DNA of 64,000 nucleotides from Flavobacterium gillisiae (GCF_900107635.1 NZ_FNRD01000016.1:53585-117584); one strand, 5' to 3'. Shown: positions 54,840-63,225, counted from the stretch's first letter. The notes: a model not told the origin generated them from the letters alone. Numbers and translations are program-made.

Positions 54840-55409
54840 TCATATCAAATTGAAATCCAGTTTATAATAAAGAGTTTTATTTCTGTCTATTTCTATTGCA
54901 TTACGAAGGGTAATGAATACATTGGACAAAACTATTAGTACTATAAGTAGTAGAGTAAACTTGTTTCCAAGTTTAAAAAAAATGCCCAACATAAATACAA
55001 TAGGCGCAACAATTGTCCAAAGTATTTGAACAGAAATGAGTTGTTTTGTTAAGGCATTTTTTTGTTTCAGTACCAGCATAAGTATTAAAGGCACGAGAAT
55101 GTTTAATAGCGGAATTACTGTAAATGGAATTGTTGAAAGATTGATTAATTTCAGATATGAATAGTTAATAGAAATACCTTCTTTCAGTGGTTCGTTTTCT
55201 TCAACAATGATGTTTTCTGCTTTCGTTTGTTGGGTGACTAATTCGCTTTCTTGTACTTCTAACACTTTAGCCAAAACCCGTAGAGTGTATCCTTTAGGAT
55301 TTCTTCATGACTCAATCCGCTGAATCGTTCGTGCCGAAATACCTGATTTATCTGATAATTCTTCTTGAGTCAGATTTTTTAATTCTCTAATACTTTTTAG
55401 TTTTGACAT
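54840..55409 (-). pseudogene. XRE-type regulator with membrane tail, interrupted by a TGA
   Basis: From ATG at 55409 the frame reads MSKLKSIRELKNLTQEELSD then KSGISARTIQRIES, a TGA at 55305-55307, then RNPKGYTLRVLAKVLEVQ. The interrupted part is a classic XRE helix-turn-helix. After it comes a hydrophilic linker and four membrane helices (residues in the second half: LINLSTIPFTVIPLLNILVP, ISVQILWTIVAPIVFMLGIF). The architecture, HTH plus membrane domain, is common in Bacteroidota. The single nonsense codon separates the DNA-binding domain from the rest, although the 144-residue second part is still open. Confidence 0.8.
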
Positions 55410-55645
55410 GCTGTATTTTTAAAAACACCATTATTATCAGCTAGCTTAAAAAACTTCAAAGTTTCTCAAACTGCATTGCGAGTTGGTAAATATACTTGAT
55501 TTGTAATACAAAAAACCGATTCATAAAACACTTCTCACTCTACCATTCAAACAATACAATCCATTAAGTAAACTACTACCGGCTCCGTTCAAAATAGGCT
55601 TCATTACTGGCTTTGAAAGTCCAACGAAGTCTAGACGTTCATTTG

Positions 55646-56115
55646 CTATTTTTCTTGTCCTTGCGATACTGCTGGTATTAAATAACCTTGCATAATCTTG
55701 TCAACTTGTTTGTGAGCTTGAGGTGTATTATATGCTGTCGAAGTAATTACAATTACAATAGGCTGGTCTTTGAAAATAAAAATTCGATTACCACCATTAC
55801 CACTCGAATAGTAAACTTCATAGTCAACATCATTTATTTTGTATGTTTTATTCCAAAATAGATAACCATAATACTCGTCTTTTGATATTGTCATCTGGTG
55901 TGATAAACTTTTTTCTATCCAGTTTTAGGATAGAATTTGTTTTCCATTCCAAGCACCTTGATTTTTGTATAACTGTCCAAACTTCGCATAATCCAACGAA
56001 CGCAATTGTAAACTACCTGCCGTATTAGCTACTTTTTGAGGTGTGAACTGCCATTTATAATTTGTAATGCCGAGAGGCTGAAACAGGTTTTTATCAGCAT
56101 ATTTCTGCAAACCAT
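55646..56115 (-). pseudogene. Remnant of a beta-lactamase-like serine hydrolase
   Basis: Minus strand: GLQKYADKNLFQPLGITNYK, SLQLRSLDYAKFGQLYKNQG then AWNGKQIL and, in a second frame after a break near 55925, YYGYLFWNKTYKI and YYSSGNGGNRIFIFKDQPIV, VVIVIT-like and YLIPAVSQ. These are the C-terminal parts of class C beta-lactamase-like serine hydrolases (LQKYADxxLFxPLGI, GNGGNRIFI). The N-terminal catalytic SxxK part is gone; its place is taken by the recombinase fragment at 56114. Confidence 0.82.
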
Positions 56116-56896
56116 CGAGATCGACAAAATAAATCATGCCTTTATTACCGACTATGAATTCTACTTGCGCAGCGTTCGGAGTTGCGCCAACAACACCGCT
56201 GTCAAATACATCAAGAACTTCAGTAAAATCATCAAAATATGTTTGGCCAATAATTGGATTGACAGAAACCCTTTCAGTAACTACAAAGCCAAAGTCAGAG
56301 AAGTGGAACGCGTGTATTTATCAGAGGAAGAGATTCAAAATATCATCAACAAAGATTTCAAAACCGATAGATTATCACTAGTACGCGATATCTTCCTTTT
56401 TAGCTGCTTTACCAGCCTGGCTTACATTGATGTCAAAAATTTAACAAAGTCCCACATAAGCCTCGGTATTGATGGAGAAAAATGGATATTTACCCACCGT
56501 CAGAAAACAGAAACGGCTTCGAAGATTCCAATTCTTCCAATTACCCAAATGATTATTGATAAATACGAGAACCACCCGGAATGCTGCAATCAAAATAAAT
56601 TATTACCCATCTTGAGCAACCAGAAAATGAATGCCTATTTAAAAGAGATTGCCGGCGTTTGTGAAATAGAAAAAGAACTCACCTTCCACATTGCCCGACA
56701 TACTTTTGCTACGACGGTAACACTAACCAATGGAGTTCCTATTGAAAGCGTAAGCAAAATGCTTGGACATAAAAACTTGCGTACTACACAACATTACGCA
56801 AAGGTGTTGGATAAAAAAGTAAGTGAGGACATGATGATTTCGAGAAACAAAATGTTAAACAGCAACAATGATAAAATTATCAAAAAGGCCAATTAG
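56114..56896 (+). pseudogene. Truncated tyrosine recombinase (integrase)
   Basis: The open frame contains a partial SAM-like core-binding domain (IDKINHAFITDYEFYLRSVR, NNTAVKYIKNFSKIIKIC) and a catalytic domain with FSCFTSLAYIDVKNL, FHIARHTFATTVTL (H-x-x-R), LGHKNLRTTQHYAKVL (H and nucleophile Y). The N-terminal arm-binding domain is missing because the sequence switches to the serine-hydrolase remnant near 56113. Many Bacteroidota integrases such as IntDOT lack the first conserved arginine, as here (SLAYID). Catalytic residues remain, so residual activity is not excluded but unlikely. Confidence 0.78.
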
Positions 56897-57347
56897 AATT
56901 TTCACGAGTCGAATTTAGCACTTAGTGAGTTTAGAATAGTGTCTAGTCCTAAAAAAACGACACTGGATTTAAATTATCAAAAGCAAATAATACAGTGTGT
57001 AATTCTGCAATTGAAAACATTAAATTCTAGAATTAAACACTCTACATTCAACCTTAAATTAGCTAGAATTAAAAGCCCCTTACGTATTTATTTTTTTTTC
57101 TTAATACGTAAATAAAATAGTGTGTAATTCGCGAATCCAACACTATAACTTTGCTTAAACCACTAAAAAAAGAGGCAATAAAGACTATTATATCTTCTAA
57201 AATCGAATCACGACAACATCAAAGGAAAGTAATTTTATACTTGAAAAACACCTTGTATATAAACCTCTCAAAAGTTTTTAATAACTTTAATTGCTTTCCA
57301 TAGGAACCCTTAACTGTTGTAAGCAAGTTTTATTATCTTCAAATTTA
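56897..57347. other. Gene-free region with inverted and direct repeats
   Basis: About 450 bp. It holds an inverted repeat TTACGTATT (57080-57088) with AATACGTAA (57103-57111) around an oligo-T spacer, and a direct repeat AGTGTGTAATTC at about 56995 and 57120. The direct repeats could be att-like or recombinase sites belonging to the truncated integrase just upstream. The right part (57240-57320) is an imperfect repeat also found near 61080-61160. Confidence 0.45.
57240..57325 (-). repeat. attC-like imperfect repeat (type B) after the small lipoprotein gene
   Basis: On the minus strand the gene at 57348 ends (TAA), and within 40 bp follows GCTTACAACAGTTAAGGG, then TTCCTATGGAAAGCA. The same succession (ending TTCCTATGTAAAGCA) occurs behind the gene at 61172. 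Both contain a central section ACTTTT-AGAG and end with a GGTTAT/GGTTTAT-like motif. This resembles a recurrent recombination element behind cassette genes. Confidence 0.45.
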
Positions 57348-57698
57348 TTAATTTCTACAATCAATCATAATTGTTCCAGCTTGGCAGATATACACCTCAT
57401 TAACTTTTGAATTACCTTCATAATGGTCTTTCAAATTTTGTTTTAATTCTTCATATTCTCCATTTTCTACAACTTTTTGAATTTTAATGTTTATTAATCT
57501 TCCAATTGGTGTAATTGTGTACAACCCGTCACTTGTCGTTTTTATATGCTCTGTACCTCCAAGCATTCCATAACTTTCGTAAGTTGTTTGTAAAGATTCA
57601 ACAAAAGAATCAGTTTCTTTAAACAATTCACTTTTACTTGGAGAACAACCAATTATTAAAAATAAATAAACGGTTAGAATTAGTATTTTACTTTTCAT
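57348..57698 (-). CDS. Small putative lipoprotein
   Basis: A 116-residue exported protein with a lipobox (KILILTVYLFLIIGCSPSKS, cysteine 18), so it is predicted to be a lipoprotein. The rest has no recognised domain (FVESLQTTYESYGMLGGTEH, YTITPIGRLINIKIQKVVEN). Cys occurs also near the end (YICQAGTIMIDCRN). It is followed by an attC-like repeat, which suggests it is a captured cassette. Function unknown. Confidence 0.65.
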   Translation of the reverse strand: MKSKILILTVYLFLIIGCSPSKSELFKETDSFVESLQTTYESYGMLGGTEHIKTTSDGLYTITPIGRLINIKIQKVVENGEYEELKQNLKDHYEGNSKVNEVYICQAGTIMIDCRN

Positions 57699-57735
57699 AT
57701 TTTAATTTTAGATTTTACTGCTCATTAAAGACTTC

Positions 57736-57760
57736 AAAAAAACCACTACGAAAGGTGGTT
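57736..57760 (-). terminator. Short intrinsic terminator after the 89-residue gene
   Basis: Stem AACCAC (57741-57746) with GTGGTT (57755-57760) and a run of Ts on the minus strand. It ends the transcript of the gene at 57765. Confidence 0.65.
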
Positions 57761-57764
57761 AAAA

Positions 57765-58034
57765 TTATAAACCTACGAATTCATCTGCTTTAACTGCTAA
57801 AGCTTTTTCAAGAGTAACTTTTAAATCACTACAAACTTTTTTCATGTCGGACATTGCTTGACCAGAAGATTTTGTGTTATGCCATAAAGTTGTATCGGGT
57901 AAATGATGAATTTTTGCATGGGCTCCTAATTTAAAATTATCATAATAATTTAAACCTAGTAGTGCAGCTTTTACTTCTGGATTTTTTGCGCTAACATCAT
58001 AAGATATTAATACTTTTGAAACTGTTGTTTCCAT
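57765..58034 (-). CDS. Small protein of unknown function
   Basis: An 89-residue cytosolic protein. It begins with a beta strand and helix (KVLISYDVSAKNPEVKAALL then GLNYYDNFKLGAHAKI), and the second half is a helix (SGQAMSDMKKVCSDLKVTLE). The SYDV...VKxxLxxLxY pattern recalls small ferredoxin-like folds such as Cas2/VapD, but the resemblance is weak and is only an impression. It has its own terminator and lies next to an attC-like repeat. No firm function. Confidence 0.6.
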   Translation of the reverse strand: METTVSKVLISYDVSAKNPEVKAALLGLNYYDNFKLGAHAKIHHLPDTTLWHNTKSSGQAMSDMKKVCSDLKVTLEKALAVKADEFVGL

Positions 58035-58165
58035 ATTTTTAAAATTTAAATTTTCGAAATTTACAATAACTAAATTCTAAATCAATACGGTTTTCCGTAA
58101 CTGTTTCATTTTTTTAGATTGTATAAGTTTTCCAAAAGATCTCATTTTGCAGATTCGTTTTTTGG

Positions 58166-58355
58166 AACTTGCTAACAACAGCTAAGGGTTCGTTGGGCCT
58201 ACAAAGCCAATAATAACCCTTAGTTGTTGTATGTCGTAAATAAAAGCTTTTCAAATCATTGTTACAATACCCATTTTTAGTGATATATTGAGAAATTTAA
58301 TTTGAAGCGAAGCGGTAATTCCACTAAATAACACACTATATCAAAACGGTTGGAC
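58166..58355 (-). repeat. attC-like hairpin region with R''-type core
   Basis: On the minus strand, GTCCAAC (58355-58349) fits the integron core RYYYAAC and lies 7 bp after the stop at 58363. Then TTTTGATATAG... TTTAGTGGAATTACCG follows, as in the copy at 62279. At 58175-58230 a strong hairpin pairs ACAACAGCTAAGGGTT with AACCCTTAGTTGTTGT (one mismatch), with GCTAAC just outside. Together they form a composite or two adjacent attC-like sites. Confidence 0.55.
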
Positions 58356-58362
58356 ACAGTAC

Positions 58363-58578
58363 TTATTTTTTCGGAGCAATTTCATAAATAATACTCACAC
58401 AATCATCAACGTCTCCACAACGGTGCCAGTCTTCTTTTGAAGTAACGGAACAATATATTGCGTACTCGGTTCTTACATGTTGATTTTCTATATTAATGGT
58501 TAATTTATTAAAGTTCTATTGAAATCCTCCTGACTCTTTTACAATAACCCCATAGTTACTTAATCTCTGCGGTTCCGT
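58363..58578 (-). pseudogene. Fragment of a small hypothetical gene with stop
   Basis: Minus strand: NYGVIVKESGGFQ, a TAG at 58516-58518, then NFNKLTINIENQHVRTEYAI, YCSVTSKEDWHRCGDVDDCV, SIIYEIAPKK and the stop at 58363. The 5' end is unclear. A conserved-looking C-terminus directly followed by a core-site-like motif suggests an old cassette gene that has decayed. No domain recognised. Confidence 0.55.
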
Positions 58579-58739
58579 TCAACCGCGGTTCCTTGTTGGC
58601 TTTCCAATTCCAACGACCTTAGCTGTTAACTGTAGTGCTTCGTTCTTTTGTAAATAGTAGAGATTTGTTTTATAAAATAATATTAGTTTGATTTTTCGGT
58701 TTCTAAATCGTTAGAATTTAAGCTTTTACAAGAACTATT

Positions 58740-59327
58740 TTAATTGTATGATGTTATAATTTGATCTTCTTCACTGTAAAAACAAGACGGCGTATAATCA
58801 TCCCAACAAAACTGATAATGAATACCGTTTCCATAATTAGATGGATTTATAGTATTTGGTTTTCCCCTTTGATAAACAAGCATTTCATACGTCATTCCAA
58901 TCCATATTTCTCTATCTGCTAAGCTTTTACAATCTTTTCTTGACCATCCTGGGTGCCTTTTTTGAATTTTACCTGCTTTACTACTATACCATTCTTTATC
59001 AGCTTCTTTTTCTTTTACTTATATTTTTTTAAGATTAACCTTGTCAATAGCTTCAATATTTCTTGAAAGCTCTTCACTTTTTGATTTTAGTTTAATAGAA
59101 TAATCATTCAGCTGCTTAGCAAATTTTAATTTCAATTCAGGGTCTTTAATCTCCTTGAAAATAGAATTAATTGAATCAATATTCGTGTAAAATAATGATG
59201 TTTTAATACTTGCTAACGAAGTATCAAAAAGAAAATTAGATTTGATTTCGTCTTGTTTTTCCTTGTCAGATTTACACGATACAAATCCTAAGATAAATAC
59301 CATTAATACAATTATAAATTTCTTCAT
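58740..59327 (-). pseudogene. Putative lipoprotein gene interrupted by a TAA
   Basis: ATG at 59327 starts a lipoprotein-like sequence MKKFIIVLMVFILGFVSCKS (lipobox cysteine 18). The frame stops with TAA at 59019-59021, but stays open beyond it in the same frame: VKEKEADKEWYSSKAGKIQK, RHPGWSRKDCKSLADREIWI, GMTYEMLVYQRGKPNTINPS, and FCWDDYTPSCFYSEEDQIIT to a TAA at 58740. Without the internal stop it would be a 195-residue lipoprotein. A single nonsense mutation therefore splits the gene; the first 102 residues are still translatable. Confidence 0.78.
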
Positions 59328-59489
59328 TTATTCGATTATTTAAGTTTATTCAATATTTTAATCGCTTCATATTTTTGAGAAAAACTGTCTTTTGCAATAC
59401 TTTGTCCAAATTTATTTATTAAAGAGTAAATAAACATACTTTAATATTTTTTAATTGTAGATTCAAATTTTATCGCGCAGGCATTATAG

Positions 59490-59600
59490 TTAACGTTTTG
59501 CCACTTGGAGATGGCTGGAAATCCGTAACCGTTCAATTTTCGGCTTAACGAAAACTTCATGCGAAACGGTAATTCCACTAAATGGCAGCTAGCTCAAAGC
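59490..59600 (-). repeat. attC-like element abutting the IS110 remnant
   Basis: This 108-bp segment (59493-59600) is about 85-90 percent alike by eye to 62161-62268: both contain GAGATGGCTG, CGTAACCG, TCAATTTTCGGCTTAACGAA, AACTT-ATGCGAAACG, AATTCCACTAAAT and end CAGCTA--TCAAA-C. Outer inverted bases GAGATGGCTG and CAGCTAGCTCAAAGC pair. Immediately beyond it, the IS110-family sequence begins and the outer GTTAGGC-like core is missing. Confidence 0.6.
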
Positions 59601-59644
59601 ATCAATGTAAAAGCATAACTTTGAGAGTACTAAAAACGAAGATT

Positions 59645-60726
59645 ATGCAATTACAAGACGCCTTTTCTATTCCAAAGATATTCATTGGTTTAGATATTCA
59701 CAAAAAAAGCTGGACAGTTTCTATCCAAACAGATTTATTTTTTCACAAGACCTATTCGATGCCTTCTAATGCTGAGGATTTGTATTTATATGTGGAGCGA
59801 ACATTTCCAGATCACGCCGTTGATTTAGTTTATGAAGCGGGTTGTTGCGGATTCAGCGTGGCTCGATATTTTTTAAACTTGGGATGGAACGTTCTAGTTG
59901 TTAATCCCTCAGATGTAAAGAGAGGAGATAAAGAGCGCTATCAAAAAACTGACGCCTTAGATTCTAAAAACTTGTCCAATCAATTAAAATCAGGTGTTCT
60001 AAGAGGTGTTTTTATTCCCACCGAAGAGTACGAACAATTTACGACCTTGGCTCGCCATAGAACGCAAGTGACCAAGAAACTGCGACAAACCAAATCACAT
60101 ATCAAAAGTATGTTGCTGTTTCATGGAATTAAAGTTCCTGAAGAGTTTGATAATTCTAATTGGAGTAAAGCTTTTATTGCGTGGTTAGAGGATATTAAAT
60201 TCAGTAGCTCTTGTGGAGATTTAGCCTTGCAAGGAAAAATACGAATGTTCAAGTTTATCAAATCAGAATATTTAGAAATTGCCAATCAAATGCGTGCTTA
60301 TTGCAGAAAAAATAATAAGAAAGATTACAATCTTTTGAAAAGTATTCCAGGAATAGGAGGCTATCTAGCAAGTGTAATCTTGGCAGAATGTGGAGATTTA
60401 CGTCGATTCAATAACGAAGGGTAGTTTAGTTCCTACATCGGATTAGTTCCTGGAATGTATAACAGTGGAGAGTCAGAAAAGTGTTTAGGAATTACGCCAA
60501 GGAGTCGCTCACAATTACGCAGTTATTTAGTCGAAGCGGCTTGGATAGCCATTAGAAAAGATACCGAAATGCAGAATTATTAACGAAAACATCAAGGTAA
60601 AAACGTAAAGAGTGTCATTATAAATTAGCCCATAAAATGGCAAGAAGAATTTTATCAGTTATTAAAACCGAAACCGCATATCAAATTAATAGAAATATAG
60701 TCCCGATAGCTATCGGGGTAGAATAG
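59645..60726 (+). mobile_element. Broken IS110-family transposase
   Basis: Open from ATG 59645: FSIPKIFIGLDIHKKSWTVS (first D of the DEDD RuvC-like domain), VDLVYEAGCCGFSVARYF (E), VVNPSDVKRGDKERYQKTDA followed by LDSKNLSNQL (the DEDD aspartates), then the C-terminal LLKSIPGIGGYLASVILAEC and the conserved serine region. A TAG at 60422 interrupts FNNEG-FSSYIGLVPGMYNSG, later stops follow (near 60582) and the last part (LAHKMARRILSVIKTETAYQ) is in another frame. Three or more lesions make it inactive. Little sequence precedes the gene; a longer noncoding segment follows. Confidence 0.85.
60702..60717. repeat. Perfect 16-bp palindrome in the IS110 3' end
   Basis: CCCGATAGCTATCGGG, overlapping the final codons of the transposase remnant. 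A palindrome of this kind is common as a hairpin in Bacteroidota and IS ends. Confidence 0.7.
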
Positions 60727-61079
60727 TAAAAATAACCTTCTTAACAAGCTCAACCATACAAGAAAAATAGACTACAAAACCGCCATGGTGGTTCCGTTAA
60801 ATGAATCCACATCTCAAAGTAGGTAGCTATTTTATTTATTGCTTCGCCAGTTCGAGCGGAGCTCTTGGATCTTACAATCATACCGATGCTGGTGGCTGCC
60901 ATAAGCAGACCACATATAGGAGTGTGAGCTTTAAGATTATTAAAAGATATATTATGAAGTAAAAGAGAAAATAATTCTGGGCATCATTGAAAAAGTTAGA
61001 ATAACTTTTTCAGTCCTAAGCCTTCGGCGGACAAAAAGTTGGTTTCCAACTTTTCCAACAAGCCGCTGGAGCGGAATTT
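60727..61079. other. Noncoding segment behind the IS110 remnant, possible bridge-RNA region, with hairpin cluster
   Basis: About 350 bp without an open frame. The first 240 bp belong to the IS right end and contain several GC-rich hairpin-prone stretches; in IS1111-type members of the IS110 family the long right end encodes the bridge RNA. Further right (60990-61070) are several short hairpins: GAAAAAGTT/AACTTTTTC, AAAAGTTGG/CCAACTTTT and CCGCTGGAGCGG. The RNA itself is not identified; the call is positional. Confidence 0.35.
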
Positions 61080-61165
61080 TATACTCGAAAAATAACCGAC
61101 ATATAACCCTCTTAAAAGTTGTTGAAAACTTAATGATGCTTTACATAGGAATGGCGGTTATGCAA
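61080..61165 (-). repeat. attC-like imperfect repeat (type B), second copy
   Basis: On the minus strand the gene at 61172 ends with TAA and within a few bases GTTGCATAACCGCC and TTCCTATGTAAAGCA follow, matching the succession behind the gene at 57348. The section then runs AACTTTTAAGAGGGTTATATGTCGG. GCATAAC is a near match to the integron core RYYYAAC. Confidence 0.5.
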
Positions 61166-61171
61166 CGTTTT

Positions 61172-61396
61172 TTATTTCATTATCAATGTATAATTGCTTG
61201 GATTTAAGTCTTGTTTCAGCATTGCTTTTTCATAAAGGTCAAAATGATATTTATTATAGTCAACCATTTCTAAATCTATTTTACTACCTGTGTGAACAGA
61301 TGCTACATCTCCCATTTTTGTTTCTCTTTTTAGATTATCCCAACGACCCTTAGCTATTAGCGGATGGTTATTTTCTACATTCCGCTTAAACCGCAA
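61172..61396 (-). CDS. Small hypothetical cassette protein
   Basis: A 74-residue frame (RFKRNVENNHPLIAKGRWDN, LKRETKMGDVASVHTGSKID, LYEKAMLKQDLNPSNYTLIM K). It starts at a TTG; no ATG is available, and the frame is open upstream only to a TAA. So it may be a genuine gene with an unusual start or a C-terminal remnant. Predicted helical and basic. It is directly followed by an attC-like repeat, 23 bp after the stop of the upstream gene. No domain recognised. Confidence 0.4.
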   Translation of the reverse strand: MRFKRNVENNHPLIAKGRWDNLKRETKMGDVASVHTGSKIDLEMVDYNKYHFDLYEKAMLKQDLNPSNYTLIMK

Positions 61397-61418
61397 ATAT
61401 TTTACATTTTGTTACCTT

Positions 61419-61991
61419 CTATTTTATAAATTTAACTAATTCTGATTTTCTTGAATTATACTCTTCTGCTGTAATAAGACCTAATTCCATTTTATCTTTT
61501 TCAGATTTCAATTGCACCATAGCTTCTTCCGAAGTCATTTTATGTTCTCCAATTTCTCCAATTTCAACTCCATATTCTAATCTTACTTGAATATTATGAC
61601 CAACACCATCTAAATTTGCAGATATAGAAAAGCCTTTCTTTTTATCTCCTTCAATAACAAAATATTTAATTTTTAAAGCAGTTTTTGCAATAGTTCTTGA
61701 ATAAACATTGTAGTCGAAGTTTTTTTGTTCTTGTTGACTAAGTGCAAGCATTTCAAATGTTGTCATTCTAATTGACATTGACGAGAAAATTTGACCATTT
61801 ATAGGTTTGTCAATTTTGAGTACATCGCCGATTTTAAATGAAGTACCATTTTCACTGATATATTCTATAATATCTTCTTTATTAATGTCACTCTTCTTTT
61901 GTGCGTTTTTAACTTGTTCATATTTTAGAACTTGTGCAGTCATATTAAAACCGCTAATCAACATAATTGTAATTAATAAAATTCCTTTCAT
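61419..61991 (-). CDS. Exported hypothetical protein with SHOCT-like C-terminus
   Basis: A 190-residue protein: signal peptide (KGILLITIMLISGFNMTAQV), then a beta-rich domain (SENGTSFKIGDVLKIDKPIN, KGFSISANLDGVGHNIQVRL). The C-terminal segment LKSEKDKMELGLITAEEYNS, RKSELVKFI fits the short SHOCT motif (LxxLxxLxxxGxITxEEFxxxKxxLL), often found at the end of membrane or secreted proteins. It is intact and may be the first gene of a small cassette together with the 74-residue frame downstream. Function unknown. Confidence 0.68.
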   Translation of the reverse strand: MKGILLITIMLISGFNMTAQVLKYEQVKNAQKKSDINKEDIIEYISENGTSFKIGDVLKIDKPINGQIFSSMSIRMTTFEMLALSQQEQKNFDYNVYSRTIAKTALKIKYFVIEGDKKKGFSISANLDGVGHNIQVRLEYGVEIGEIGEHKMTSEEAMVQLKSEKDKMELGLITAEEYNSRKSELVKFIK

Positions 61992-62155
61992 TTCCTTTTT
62001 TTGATTTTTAATTAAATGTTTTGTTTATAATACTCATTTTGAGTTTCGTTTTGGTATTGTTGTTAATTCCAACTTTTACACTTCTGTTTTATTTTTTCTG
62101 CGGAAATAAATACATTTTTTTTAACTGTAAATTTCCTGCGTTGCTCGTAACTATC

Positions 62156-62279
62156 CACTAACGGGTTGCTGCTTTGAGATGGCTGAAAAATCGTAACCGC
62201 TCAATTTTCGGCTTAACGAAAACTTGATGCGAAACGATAATTCCACTAAATTCCAGCTATATCAAAACAGCTGTTAGGC
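62156..62279 (-). repeat. attC-like 124-bp hairpin after the TIR gene
   Basis: Five bases after the TIR stop codon, the minus strand shows GCCTAAC (62279-62273), an exact match to the integron core RYYYAAC. The far end is GTTAGTG (62162-62156, GTT conserved). Inner arms GCTTTGAGATGGCTG (62171-62185) and CAGCTATATCAAAAC (62254-62268) pair at 12 of 15 positions. This is the size (57-141 bp) and layout of an attC site, including location right behind a gene. A related sequence is at 59490-59600. Confidence 0.65.
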
Positions 62280-62283
62280 AATG

Positions 62284-63072
62284 TTATTCTAGTAATTTAT
62301 TTCCGTCTATTTTATAACCAATTGCCTTCAACTCTTTCGCTACGGAAAGTTTCCAATTTCCACTATTATCATAGGGAATATATAAAACACCTTGATAATC
62401 AGAAGGAATTTCGAAATTATCAACTTGTTCATGTAGAACAACTACACATTCTCTTCCAATTTTACCTATAAAAAAACCTAATTCAAAAATCACATTTTGT
62501 CTTGCTCGGAAAGAAGCATTTTCGACTTCTTCATTTTTACTAAAAGCTACGTCATCTGCAGATAATAATACAATTGCAAAAGATACGTTTGAGTAATCAT
62601 TAAATTTTTCGATTATTGTTTTGCCTTTATTAGGTTGCTCATGAAGAATAATAGGTTTTAAATCTATTTTTTCTAAAAATCTTGCCGAAGACTGTTTCAT
62701 TTCTTCGTTGTGACCATGAACGATAAAAATATTTTCTGATAATTCTGAATTTAGAGTTTCTAGATTTTGGCTACCGTCTAAGACATTTGATAAATTTACG
62801 TCTTCTAACATTACATTGATCAAATTTATAAGTTCTCTTTTTCCGCTTTCAAATGTTGAGTTGTAAATACTTCTATCCATTCCACTCCAAACTATTGAAG
62901 GACTAAATCTAATTTTATTCAATTTAGCTATATATTCAGATTTGTCTCCAAAAACTTTTTTGGCAATCATTTCAGACCTTTTTTTTACTTTATCAAGATT
63001 ATCATCATTATAAGTTAAAGCTGTTGCTTCACTTAAAAGACTTTCAATTAATTCAATTTTGGTTTTGGTCAT
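62284..63072 (-). CDS. TIR-like nucleotide-binding protein (immune effector candidate)
   Basis: A 262-residue protein with a helical N-terminal part (residues 1-108) and a C-terminal TIR-like domain (112-255): ENIFIVHGHNEEMKQSSARF, HEQPNKGKTIIEKFNDYSNV, SFAIVLLSADDVAF, NASFRARQNVIFELGFFIGK (the catalytic-type E in FELG) and CVVVLHEQVDN. This is the pattern of the TIR-like family also found in Pycsar and Cap12-type antiphage effectors, which degrade NAD+. No cyclase partner is nearby, so it would act alone or with an unlinked sensor. It is directly followed by the clearest attC-like site, so it looks like a mobile cassette. Confidence 0.85.
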   Translation of the reverse strand: MTKTKIELIESLLSEATALTYNDDNLDKVKKRSEMIAKKVFGDKSEYIAKLNKIRFSPSIVWSGMDRSIYNSTFESGKRELINLINVMLEDVNLSNVLDGSQNLETLNSELSENIFIVHGHNEEMKQSSARFLEKIDLKPIILHEQPNKGKTIIEKFNDYSNVSFAIVLLSADDVAFSKNEEVENASFRARQNVIFELGFFIGKIGRECVVVLHEQVDNFEIPSDYQGVLYIPYDNSGNWKLSVAKELKAIGYKIDGNKLLE

Positions 63073-63194
63073 ATTTAGTTTTTTATAATATTACCTAACT
63101 TGTCAATAGCATCAAAAACTTATACTTTTTTTTTAAAGTTTCAAATCAATTTGCGCTATTTATAGCAGCTCGTAAATAAAGGCTGTTCTAATTA

Positions 63195-63225
63195 TTATTA
63201 CAATACCCACTTTTAGTGATATTCG
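63195..63225. repeat. Short repeat shared with 58257-58290
   Basis: TTACAATACCCACTTTTAGT-G here matches TTACAATACCCATTTTTAGT at 58262 (one difference), each just beyond an attC-like site. It appears to be part of the same family of recombination-related repeats. Confidence 0.5.

Noticed and set aside
56114..56896. Integron integrase (IntI) for the cassette array
   Set aside because: The sequence is of the Bacteroidota conjugative-transposon type and is truncated; I see no sign of the extra IntI-specific helix.
57765..58034. Cas2 or VapD nuclease
   Set aside because: The resemblance to the SYDV-type strand is too weak and no conserved catalytic aspartate pair is visible beyond D13.
54840..60424. 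Alternative genetic code with reassigned stop codons
   Set aside because: TAA, TAG and TGA all occur as interruptions, while intact neighbours use all three as normal stops; decay explains them better.
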